Positions 44,782 to 52,482 of a stretch of 64,000 nucleotides of DNA are shown piece by piece. Origin of the DNA: JALZKA01 sp963721645 (GTDB lineage Bacteria; Actinomycetota; Thermoleophilia; Solirubrobacterales; 70-9); the NCBI GenBank assembly GCA_963721645.1, contig CAVRJK010000002.1:1426001-1490000 (forward strand), given 5' to 3'. The translations under genes were made by a program, and so were the position numbers. The first letter of the stretch is position 1. The number at the start of each line of letters is the position of its first letter. A model generated the notes under the pieces. That model was given only the letters and a program-made list of their open reading frames with translations, was not told the origin of the DNA and did no database searches.

Positions 44782-45693
44782 CTAGCCGGTGTCGAGAGCC
44801 CGGCAAGCCACTTCCCAAACCTCTTTGCGAAGCGACTCCGCAGCCTTGGCCGGATCGTCCGCCCCAGCGATCGAACGCGAGGCGGTGACGATCGCCGATG
44901 CAGGGTGCGAGCCGAAGGCCGCACCAAGGTCAGCGGCGCTGCCGCCTTGCGCCCCCACGCCGGGAAGCAGGAACGGTGACGCGGGCATGAGCTCGCGCAA
45001 ACGGGCGATGTGCGCGGGCTCGGTCGCACCGACCACGGCACCGAGGCCGGACAGGCCGGACTCGCCCTTGAGCGAAGAGCCGAGGCTTTCGACCATCTCA
45101 GCGAGGCGCTCATGAAAAGGCGCGCTGGGCGCCGGCTGGTCAAGAAGGTCGGAGGCGCCGGGATTGGAAGTCCTCACCAACACGAAGAGACCGGCGCCAG
45201 TCTCCTCCGCGGCTTCGATCAATGGCGCGAGTGAGTCTCGGCCCAGCGTGCCGTTCGCGGTGGCAGCGTCAGCGCCGAGACCGGGAACGTCGCCGAACGG
45301 ACTCGGAGTCGAGCCGAACAGGGCCTGGGCGTACGCCGAAGCGCTGACGGGCACGTCCCCGCGCTTGCCGTCCGCGATGACGAGAAGGCCGTGTGCGTGC
45401 GCAGCGCTTACAACGCGCTCGAGCGCCGCCCACCCCGGTGCACCGAGGCGTTCGAAGCACGCAAGCTGCGGCTTGACGGCCACGCACGCGGGGCCCGCCG
45501 CTTCGAGGACACGCTCGCACCAGCGTGCGACCGCATCCCCTGCCCGAACGGCGGGCGAATCGCCTGTTGCGTCCGGAAATGCCCGCCCCGCGACGGCGGG
45601 GTCGGGGTCAAGGCCGACGCAGATCTGACTCGCGCGCTCCTCTACGAGCGCCGCGAGCCGATCCGCGAAGGCGGTACGTGAAAGCTGCGTCAG
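44782..45693 (-). CDS. pyrF: Orotidine 5-prime-phosphate decarboxylase
   Basis: About 303 aa, last step of UMP synthesis. FADRLAALVEERASQICVGL then DPDP is the N-terminal UMP-binding strand; VAVKPQLACFERLGAPGW and VIADGKRGDVPVSASAYAQA hold the catalytic Lys/Asp residues; LLPGVGAQGG is the phosphate loop. This is the larger PyrF subfamily. The frame between the hup stop and 45483 has no ATG, GTG or TTG, yet it encodes the essential N-terminus; the only plausible start is CTG at 45693, overlapping the hup stop (CTGA), with AAGG just before it. Confidence 0.9.
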   Translation of the reverse strand: MTQLSRTAFADRLAALVEERASQICVGLDPDPAVAGRAFPDATGDSPAVRAGDAVARWCERVLEAAGPACVAVKPQLACFERLGAPGWAALERVVSAAHAHGLLVIADGKRGDVPVSASAYAQALFGSTPSPFGDVPGLGADAATANGTLGRDSLAPLIEAAEETGAGLFVLVRTSNPGASDLLDQPAPSAPFHERLAEMVESLGSSLKGESGLSGLGAVVGATEPAHIARLRELMPASPFLLPGVGAQGGSAADLGAAFGSHPASAIVTASRSIAGADDPAKAAESLRKEVWEVACRALDTG

Positions 45694-45965
45694 CTTGCCT
45701 TGACGCTGCCCTTGAGGCCGGCGCCTGCCGAGAACTTCGGCACCTTGCCGCCGGCAATGGTGATCCGCTCACCCGTGCGCGGGTTGACGCCCTGGCGCGG
45801 ACCGCGCTCGGCGACCGAGAACTTGCCGAAGCCCGTGAAGTTCACGTCTTCGCCTGAAACGAGCGAACTCTCGATCCCGCCGAGGATCGAGTCGACTGCA
45901 TCGGCAGCCGCCTTCTTCGAATCGAACTCTCCGGCAATCTTTTCAACGAATTCAGCCTTGGTCAC
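45690..45965 (-). CDS. hup: HU-family DNA-binding protein
   Basis: 91 aa. TKAEFVEKIAGEFDSKKAAA starts the dimer helices; VNFTGFGKFSVAERGPRQGV and NPRTGERITI form the DNA-binding beta arms; VPKFSAGAGLKG is the closing strand. GTG start at 45965 with an excellent AAGGAGGAG ribosome site. It is the first gene of the operon hup-pyrF-lysM-dac-fruK; its promoter should lie in 45966-46119. Confidence 0.96.
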   Translation of the reverse strand: MTKAEFVEKIAGEFDSKKAAADAVDSILGGIESSLVSGEDVNFTGFGKFSVAERGPRQGVNPRTGERITIAGGKVPKFSAGAGLKGSVKAS

Positions 45966-46119
45966 GTGAGAACTCCTCCTTCGTAAGGTCAGGAACGGCG
46001 CCGACAGTAACAGCGGGCTCCGACGGCTCTTTTTTAGGTGATGCGCTAGCTCTGCTTAGTTGCCCCCGCGGCTCTTCCACTCGGCGCGGGCCCGGATCAG
46101 TGCGCGTATCCTGCCCGCG

Positions 46120-47253
46120 ATGGGCACCGAGTACGACGCTTTGATCGTGGGCGCCGGCTATGCCGGCGCAATCATGGCCGAGCAGCTGGCCTCGCGCGCG
46201 GGGCAGCGCGTCCTCGTCGTTGATCGCCGCAACCACATCGCTGGCAACGCTCACGACTACTACGACGAGCACGGGGTTCTTGTCCACAAGTACGGGCCGC
46301 ACATCTTCCACACCACGTCGCAGAAGGTCGTCGGGTACCTCTCCCAGTTCACCGAGTGGCGGTCCTACGAGCACCGCGTGCTGGCGCGTGTGGACGGCAA
46401 GCTGGTGCCCATGCCCATCAACCGCACCACGATCAACGTCCTCTACGACCTCGGTCTTGCCACTGACGAGGAGGTCGAGCACTTCCTCGAGGGGCGAGCC
46501 GAGCATGTGGAGCACATCCGAAACAGCGAGGACGTAGTCGTCGCGAAGGTGGGGCGCGAGCTCTACGAGAAGTTCTTCCGCGGCTACACGCGCAAGCAGT
46601 GGCAACGCGACCCCTCGGAGCTGCACGCGTCGGTCTGCGCACGGATCCCGATCCGCACGAACACCGACGACCGCTACTTCACCGATCCGTTTCAGAAGAT
46701 GCCCGCCGACGGCTACACGGCGATGATCGGGCGCATCCTCGAGCATGAGCTCATCGATGTCTCGATCGAGACCGATTACGAGGACGTCAAGGACCAGGTC
46801 GAGCACAGCCACCTCGTCTACACCGGACCGATCGACCGCTTCTTCGACAACCGGTTCGGGGCTTTGCCCTATCGCTCGCTGGAGTTCGAGCTTCGCAACG
46901 AGCCGACGCCGGACGGCGGGTACCTGCTGCCCGCGACCTCAATCAATGAGCCCAGTGAGGACGTTCCCTATACGCGCACAACGGAGTTCCGCTGGATGAC
47001 CGGGCAGGAACGCCATCCATCCTCCACCGTGGCGGTCGAGTATCCGCGCACCGAGGGCGATCCCTACTACCCCATCCCCCGCGACGACACGCGCGAGCTC
47101 TACCGGCGCTACGAGGCCCTGGGCGAGGAGCTTCCCGATGTCACCTTCGTCGGCCGCCTGGCGCGCTACCAGTATCTGAACATGGACCAGGTGGTCGGCC
47201 AGGCGCTGTCAGCCGCCAACAAGCTGATCGCATCGCTCGAGCCGGTCGCCTAG
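46120..47253 (+). CDS. glf: UDP-galactopyranose mutase
   Basis: 377 aa flavoenzyme that interconverts UDP-galactopyranose and UDP-galactofuranose. FAD site ALIVGAGYAGAIMAEQLASR, DRRNHIAGNAHDYYD and HKYGPHIFHTTS. FRGYTRKQWQRDPSELHASV is the diagnostic mid-protein motif, and LARYQYLNMDQVVGQAL the flavin-contacting end. The ATG at 46120 is fixed by the family start. It indicates galactofuranose in the surface glycan. The stop CTAG is shared with the convergent GT2 gene. Confidence 0.96.
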   Translation: MGTEYDALIVGAGYAGAIMAEQLASRAGQRVLVVDRRNHIAGNAHDYYDEHGVLVHKYGPHIFHTTSQKVVGYLSQFTEWRSYEHRVLARVDGKLVPMPINRTTINVLYDLGLATDEEVEHFLEGRAEHVEHIRNSEDVVVAKVGRELYEKFFRGYTRKQWQRDPSELHASVCARIPIRTNTDDRYFTDPFQKMPADGYTAMIGRILEHELIDVSIETDYEDVKDQVEHSHLVYTGPIDRFFDNRFGALPYRSLEFELRNEPTPDGGYLLPATSINEPSEDVPYTRTTEFRWMTGQERHPSSTVAVEYPRTEGDPYYPIPRDDTRELYRRYEALGEELPDVTFVGRLARYQYLNMDQVVGQALSAANKLIASLEPVA

Positions 47254-48284
47254 CGCTTGAAGTCCAGGGTCGCTTCGCTCTCGGGGTGGTAGCGGTTGTC
47301 GAAGAACTCGGTCCGGCGCCGAAGCGTGCCGCTGCGCTCCCGAACGAACTCGATCGGAGACCTCGATAGCCACCACGGGCTCGCGAAGCTGATGAAGTGA
47401 CGACGATAGACGCGGGAGATCTCGCGATTCTCGACCGGCGATCTCGCGCGCAGCCCGCGTGTGAACCCTGCGAGCGCACGCGGGATCGCCCTGACGAATC
47501 TAGGGTCCTCCCGAACCACATCGCGCGCGTGCGTTGCCAAGCGCGCGACGAGCGCCCCCCCAGCGTCGCGGCCCCGTAGAAGCTTTCCTGCGATATATCC
47601 GAAGTTGCGTGCGTTGAGCAGGTACGCAGCGAGATAATTGCCTTCGCCCTTCATGTGTACCGCGACCACCTCGGGCATGTGCAGATGACGAAAGCCAGTG
47701 TCGAAGAAGCGCAGCATGAACTCGAGCTCGTTCGCCCAGACGAAGATGTTTGGGTCGTATCCGTGGAGCTCATCGAGCACCTCGCGGCGCATCAGGACCG
47801 CGCATCCCCAGAAGCTCAGGAGGCCGGTCGGGTACTTCTTGTCGAACCGGGTGCCTGGGTCGTAGGAGCTCACAACTCCGAAGGACACCAGGTCGGCACG
47901 GTGCTCGCGGGCGGCCTCGATCGCACGCTTCAACCCATCCGGCGGGAGGTAGCAATCGTCGTCGAGGGCGAGGACGAGATCGCCCGCGGCGGCATCGAAC
48001 CCGTCGTTGAACCCGCTGACCCCATTGTTCACGTCGCGGATGATCAGCCGGACGTCGGGGAACTCCGCCTCGACCATCGCCGCCGAGCCGTCTGATGAAG
48101 CGTTGTCGACGACGATGAACTCCAGCAGCTCCGGGTCGTAGTCGATCTCCTGCATACGGCGCAGGCTCTCGCGCAGGTCGTCGCGCCTGTTGAACACGAG
48201 GGAAACGACGCTCACCGTGGGCGCGTTCTCGCGGTCACCGGACTGGCGGGCGACCTCGTCGACGCTGGCGGGTTGGGCTGGCAT
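47250..48284 (-). CDS. GT2 family glycosyltransferase
   Basis: 344 aa. GT-A start VSVVSLVFNRRDDLRESLRR, VVDNASSDGSAAMVEAEF, nucleotide-sugar site LVLALDDDCYLPPDGL (the DxD-like DDD), then SFWGCAVLMRREVLDELHGY and FVWANELEFMLRFFDTGFRH. This pattern resembles rhamnosyl/galactofuranosyl-transferases of GT2. It is next to glf, so a galactofuranosyltransferase is a reasonable guess. Confidence 0.88.
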   Translation of the reverse strand: MPAQPASVDEVARQSGDRENAPTVSVVSLVFNRRDDLRESLRRMQEIDYDPELLEFIVVDNASSDGSAAMVEAEFPDVRLIIRDVNNGVSGFNDGFDAAAGDLVLALDDDCYLPPDGLKRAIEAAREHRADLVSFGVVSSYDPGTRFDKKYPTGLLSFWGCAVLMRREVLDELHGYDPNIFVWANELEFMLRFFDTGFRHLHMPEVVAVHMKGEGNYLAAYLLNARNFGYIAGKLLRGRDAGGALVARLATHARDVVREDPRFVRAIPRALAGFTRGLRARSPVENREISRVYRRHFISFASPWWLSRSPIEFVRERSGTLRRRTEFFDNRYHPESEATLDFKR

Positions 48285-48353
48285 GACCGGCCCGGCACGA
48301 TAGCTAGGTATCCCTCAGCGGGCGACGCTTGCGGGGAGTGCGTCGGGGATACC

Positions 48354-49097
48354 ATGCGCACGATGCCCCACCCGCGCACGTCTCCTCAGAAGCCGCGCCT
48401 TCGATGGTCGGATCGATACGCACGGGCGTTCCCTCCTCGATTGCTGCGGACGCTCGCGCTTCCCCTTGGGCGGCACCTTCACGCGGATGATGGAAACCGG
48501 TGGGAGGCCACACGGATGTTGAATGATGCCTTCTGCTTCGTGCAGCAAGAGGGAATCGAGGGCGATTACGCCGAGTTCGGGGTTTTCGAGGGACGGTTGT
48601 GCACCGCAGCGTGGGAAGCGATCCAGCGCTACGGGCTCAGCCATCGAGTGAAGATGCATGCGTACGACTCGTTCGAGGGGCTGCCCGCGGCGCAGGGCGT
48701 CGACGAAGATGGCCCTTTCAGGAAGGGGCAGTTTCACGGTCCCCGGCATCTTTTCGACAAAGAGACCCGGCACATCCCGGCGGACCGGCTGACTGTGACC
48801 GAAGGGTTTTTCGATGCCTCGCTTCCCCAAGCCGAGAAGCACAAGATCGCCGTCGCCTGGGTGGATTGCGATCTCTACGAGTCAACCGTCCCGGTGCTCG
48901 ACTTTCTCACGCCACAACTCCGGGATGGATCAGTCCTAGTGTTCGATGACTGGTTCTGCTTCCACGGCCGGCCGGACCGCGGAGAGCAGCGCGCGTGTCG
49001 CGAGTGGCTGAATGCCAATCCCCAGATCAGCCTGGTCCCGTACCGAGACTTTCACTGGGCGGGGCGCTCATTCCTGGTCAACATCGATCACCGTTAG
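48354..49097 (+). CDS. TylF/MacT-family sugar O-methyltransferase
   Basis: 247 aa. EGDYAEFGVFEGRLCTAAWE is the SAM motif, YDSFEGLPAAQGVDEDGPF the TylF signature, and VDCDLYESTVPVLDFLTPQL followed by VFDDWFCF the metal-binding acidic pair. TylF-type enzymes methylate sugar hydroxyls on macrolides and glycans. ATG at 48354. The following genes start within a few bases. Confidence 0.88.
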   Translation: MRTMPHPRTSPQKPRLRWSDRYARAFPPRLLRTLALPLGRHLHADDGNRWEATRMLNDAFCFVQQEGIEGDYAEFGVFEGRLCTAAWEAIQRYGLSHRVKMHAYDSFEGLPAAQGVDEDGPFRKGQFHGPRHLFDKETRHIPADRLTVTEGFFDASLPQAEKHKIAVAWVDCDLYESTVPVLDFLTPQLRDGSVLVFDDWFCFHGRPDRGEQRACREWLNANPQISLVPYRDFHWAGRSFLVNIDHR

Positions 49098-49100
49098 TCC

Positions 49101-49319
49101 ATGAGTCGCGCCCGTCTCTTGGCCCAGCGCTTGGCAAGTATGCGCCGGCGCCCGATCGTTTGCCGTAAGTGCGGAGTGACGCTCGGGTACGCGAGGGCCA
49201 CGCTCAAGGATGGCCGCGTCCATCTCCGCGACTTCGACGGCGAGGCAAGGGTTCGATGGACGGCCGAGGACGAACTGGCTTTTGAGCATGTTCGCCTCGC
49301 CGAATGCGAGCGGGGATGA
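49101..49319 (+). CDS. 72-aa protein with CxxC motif
   Basis: Start ATG three bases after the TylF stop, end overlapping the next ATG (ATGA), so it is a genuine member of the operon by spacing. Basic N-terminus with RRRPIVCRKCGVTLGYARAT, one CxxC pair and a third Cys near the C-terminus (AECERG). No family recognised. Confidence 0.62.
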   Translation: MSRARLLAQRLASMRRRPIVCRKCGVTLGYARATLKDGRVHLRDFDGEARVRWTAEDELAFEHVRLAECERG

Positions 49320-50083
49320 TCCTCTACGTCTCCCTCACACACCGTCCGGCCGCCGAGGTCCAGGCGTATCTGGAGGACTTCGAGCGCGTTCTACCGGACC
49401 GTCGCTGCGTCGTCGCCTACGGCGGCACACGAGAGGATTTCGAAGAGCTGGACGGCACGCCCGACGCTTTCTTCATCGATGACCCCGCATTGCGAAGCAG
49501 GGCCGGACAGTCTTACAACCAAGTGCTGAAGCTCGTGCATGAGCAGTTCGTTGCCGTCGACGATTCCTTCAGCAGCGTGCACCTCATGGAGTACGACCAT
49601 GTCGTGCTTTCGCCGCGATACGAAGCGGAGCTCCTCGGCATCATGGCGGGGGAGCGAGTGGGATTGCTCGCCCCGAGCTGCACCGACCATACCCTCGTCA
49701 ACTGGCCCCACGGGATCGACCTCCTTGACGACCAGGAGTTCGAGGGAAGGCTGAGGGAGATCTCGATTCGAGATCAAGACATCCTGAGCATCTGGGGTGG
49801 GCTCGGCAATGGGATGACGATCGGACGCAACGCGCTGGGGGATTTCTGCCGCCTGGCGGCGGATCTGCCGCGCTACATGGAGGCTTACGTGCCGACCGTC
49901 GTCTACCACCTCGGCTACCGGGTCGTGGGCGCACCAGAGGGCGCGAGCCTGTTCGATCACGTCCGCTTCGGACCACCGTATACGCGAGAGGAGGCGACGC
50001 AAGCCGCTCGGCAGGGCGCCCTCGCCGTGCATCCGATTAAAGAACGCCAGGTCCAGCGCGAGGTCGTGACGATCGCCGGGTGA
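49316..50083 (+). CDS. Unknown protein of the glycan locus, possible glycosyltransferase
   Basis: 255 aa, no signal or membrane helix. It starts MILYVSLTHRPAAEVQAYLE and contains FAVDDSFSS-like DDSFSSVHLMEYDHVVLSPRY, a strand followed by acidic residues that could be a GT-A metal site, then WGGLGNGMTIGRNALGDF. ATG at 49316 overlaps the preceding stop. I do not recognise the family; glycosyltransferase is suggested only by the locus and the alpha/beta pattern. Confidence 0.62.
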   Translation: MILYVSLTHRPAAEVQAYLEDFERVLPDRRCVVAYGGTREDFEELDGTPDAFFIDDPALRSRAGQSYNQVLKLVHEQFVAVDDSFSSVHLMEYDHVVLSPRYEAELLGIMAGERVGLLAPSCTDHTLVNWPHGIDLLDDQEFEGRLREISIRDQDILSIWGGLGNGMTIGRNALGDFCRLAADLPRYMEAYVPTVVYHLGYRVVGAPEGASLFDHVRFGPPYTREEATQAARQGALAVHPIKERQVQREVVTIAG

Positions 50084-50118
50084 ACTAGCCCCGTCCAGCC
50101 CACGTTACGATCGCCGAG

Positions 50119-50163
50119 ATGGCCGATGGGAACCGCGTGACCACCCGGCGGCTGACCGCATGA
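50119..50163 (+). CDS. Possible 14-codon leader ORF before a GT4 gene
   Basis: ATG at 50119, TGA at 50161-50163; the TGA overlaps the ATG of the downstream glycosyltransferase (ATGA). The peptide MADGNRVTTRRLTA has no recognisable features. The overlap could couple translation. It may equally be chance in a 76-base gap. Confidence 0.25.
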   Translation: MADGNRVTTRRLTA

Positions 50164-51392
50164 GAGTTCTCACGGTAGGCAATCTCTACCCGCCGCACCA
50201 CTTTGGCGGGTACGAGATCGTGTGGCATTCTGCGGTTGCTCACCTCCGCGCGCGCGGTCACGATGTCCGCGTCCTCACGTCCGACACTCGCACTGGTGCT
50301 CCTGACACCGAGCGCGAGGAAGACGTTCACCGCGAGCTGCGCTGGACGTTGCGCGATGGTCGCTTCGAGCCCGTGGGCCTACGTCAGAGCCTCGACATCG
50401 CGCGACACAATCACCGGGCGCTCAACCGGCACCTGGAAGAGTTCCGCCCTGAGGTGGTCAGCATGTGGGCAATGGGCGGGTTGACTTTGGGCCTGCTCGA
50501 CGCGGCGCCTCGCCGCGGCCTGCCGGCGGTCGCGTTCGTCCACGCAGAGTGGCTCGACTGGGGCCGCTGGGCGGACCCCTGGACGCACACTTTCTGCGGT
50601 CGTCGTAGGTCAAGGTTCGCTCCCTTGGCCGAGCGACTCACGCGCATGCCCGTGCAGCCGAACTTCGCGAAGGCGGCAAGGTATGTGTTCGTCAGCGAGC
50701 ACACGCGCCAGCACGCACTTTCCCTCGGTCTTGGGCTGCGCGATACGGGAGTCGCTCACTCCGGAATCCACAAGGACTTCCTCGATCCGGCGCCGGAGGC
50801 GGCTTGGGCTTGGCGCCTTCTGTATGTCGGGCGACTGGACCCGAACAAGGGAATCGACACGGCCGTGAAGGCGATGAAGCATCTGCCCGAACAGGCGCGA
50901 CTCAGAGTGATCGGTGGCTTCGACACTGCCGAAGAGGCTCGCCTGCGAAACCTTGCAAACGACGCTGGCGTCGCCGACCGTGTGCAATTCGCCGGCCAGC
51001 ACGGGCGACTCGAGATAGTCGAGGCCTACGGGCGCGCCGATGCTGTCCTGTTCCCCGTCCGCTGGGAAGAGCCGTGGGGGCTGGTGCCGCTCGAAGCCAT
51101 GGGCAGAGGAAGCTCTGTCGTCGCCACGGGCCGAGGCGGCTCCGCGGAATACTTGCGTCACGAGCAGAACTGCCTGCTTTTCGAAGCGGACGATGCCGAG
51201 GCACTGGCGGCAGCCCTCACGCGCCTCGCAAACGACGACGGGCTGCGCGCCCGCCTTCGTCGCGGCGGCCTGGAAACAGCGGCGCGACACACCGACGAGG
51301 TCTTCAACGAGGCCGTGGAGGAGGAGCTGACTCGCGCCGTGGCTCAAGGGTCCCAGACCCAGAGCCCGTCACTACGATCGGTCAACCCGTGA
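50160..51392 (+). CDS. GT4 family glycosyltransferase
   Basis: 410 aa GT-B enzyme. N-terminal GNLYPPHHFGGYEIVWHSAV, middle LLYVGRLDPNKGIDTAVKAM, and C-terminal FPVRWEEPWGLVPLEAMGRG with the E-x7-E nucleotide-sugar site, followed by GRGGSAEYL. Inner-membrane or cytosolic, retaining mechanism expected. Starts ATG at 50160 and overlaps the next gene by GTGA. Confidence 0.92.
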   Translation: MRVLTVGNLYPPHHFGGYEIVWHSAVAHLRARGHDVRVLTSDTRTGAPDTEREEDVHRELRWTLRDGRFEPVGLRQSLDIARHNHRALNRHLEEFRPEVVSMWAMGGLTLGLLDAAPRRGLPAVAFVHAEWLDWGRWADPWTHTFCGRRRSRFAPLAERLTRMPVQPNFAKAARYVFVSEHTRQHALSLGLGLRDTGVAHSGIHKDFLDPAPEAAWAWRLLYVGRLDPNKGIDTAVKAMKHLPEQARLRVIGGFDTAEEARLRNLANDAGVADRVQFAGQHGRLEIVEAYGRADAVLFPVRWEEPWGLVPLEAMGRGSSVVATGRGGSAEYLRHEQNCLLFEADDAEALAAALTRLANDDGLRARLRRGGLETAARHTDEVFNEAVEEELTRAVAQGSQTQSPSLRSVNP

Positions 51393-52447
51393 CGAGACGT
51401 CTCCTCAAGCGAATCGCACCCCGGACCAGGCTGAAGCGCCTGATGGAGCGGATCGCACCCCGGCAAGTCAAAGCGGTTCGCCAGCGGATGCCGGATTTCC
51501 TGTGGAGGCTGGGGAACCGGTACGGCTACTCGGTGATCGAGCACGGCCCGGGGAGCCCGATCCCGCGGGTACCTGAAGCCGACGACCCAATCTGGTCGCG
51601 ACGCAGCTCTCTGGCTGGCGTCCAGTTCGATCTCGACTCACAGCTCACATTCATCGAGGAATGCCTCGTGAAGTACATCGAGGAGTTCGACCGCGATGTC
51701 CGAGGACACGGGATCGACGTTTGGAACAAGCTCTACAAGGGTGGAGACGCCGAGGTCCTCTATGCGCTCCTGCGCCATTTGCGGCCAAAGCAGGTGCTGG
51801 AAATCGGCTCGGGCAATTCGACATTGATCGCAAGCGCTGCGATGGCAGCGAACCAGCGCGAAGGATCACCAGGCGACCTCACCGCGGTCGACCCGACGCC
51901 GACGCTGGCTCTGGATACGCGTCCGACACTGCGGAAGGAAGGTGGAGCAGCAGGCTGGCTGGTCAAGGTTCCGGGACGCGAGCAGGCGATCGACGGGCTC
52001 ACTCGCATCGAGCGTGTCGACTGTCGCGACCTCCCCCTGGACCGCTTCGAGGCGCTCGAGTCCGGAGACGTCCTATTTATCGACACGAGCCATATAGTCA
52101 AGCTCGACAGCGAGGTCAACTGGCTGTTCCTCGAGGTGTTGCCGCGGTTGGCTCCCGGTGTCTGGGTGCACTTGCACGACATCCACCTTCCGTACGAGTA
52201 CCCGCCGTATTACCCCTTGCTGGCGGGGTTCCTGACCGAGCAGTACCTGCTCCAGGCTTTCCTAGCCGGCAGCGCTTGGCAGATCGAAATCGGACTTGCA
52301 GCCCTATTTCGCGACCGGCATGAGGAACTAGCGGGGTTGATTCCAAGCCTCTACGAGGACGTAGACCCCGGGGGACCTCTCTACGGAGTGCCGGAGTTCA
52401 AGACCTGGATCCCGTGCGCTATGTGGATTCGCCAACCGGACGCCTAG
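51389..52447 (+). CDS. Class I SAM methyltransferase (Methyltransf_24 type)
   Basis: 352 aa. A basic, about 130-residue N-terminal part precedes the SAM fold with VLEIGSGNSTLIASAAMAAN, VDPTPTLALD, DVLFIDTSHIVKLDSEVNWL and VHLHDIHLPYEYPPYYPLLA. The HLHD and following aromatic stretch are typical of the family. GTG at 51389 overlaps the GT4 stop. Sugar acceptor unknown. Confidence 0.83.
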   Translation: MTRRLLKRIAPRTRLKRLMERIAPRQVKAVRQRMPDFLWRLGNRYGYSVIEHGPGSPIPRVPEADDPIWSRRSSLAGVQFDLDSQLTFIEECLVKYIEEFDRDVRGHGIDVWNKLYKGGDAEVLYALLRHLRPKQVLEIGSGNSTLIASAAMAANQREGSPGDLTAVDPTPTLALDTRPTLRKEGGAAGWLVKVPGREQAIDGLTRIERVDCRDLPLDRFEALESGDVLFIDTSHIVKLDSEVNWLFLEVLPRLAPGVWVHLHDIHLPYEYPPYYPLLAGFLTEQYLLQAFLAGSAWQIEIGLAALFRDRHEELAGLIPSLYEDVDPGGPLYGVPEFKTWIPCAMWIRQPDA

Positions 52448-52482
52448 CCCGGCTTTGCAAGAAGTCACCTAGGCTCCCGCGA

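Noticed and set aside
45966..46119. Intrinsic terminator suggested by CGGCTCTTTTTT near 46035
   Set aside because: The T-run is present, but no stable GC stem directly precedes it, and the flanking genes diverge so no transcript would end there.
50804..51388. Long N-terminal extension of the methyltransferase gene at 51389, overlapping the GT4 gene
   Set aside because: The upstream part is an out-of-frame shadow of the GT4 gene; GTG at 51389 with a GTGA overlap is the standard local arrangement.
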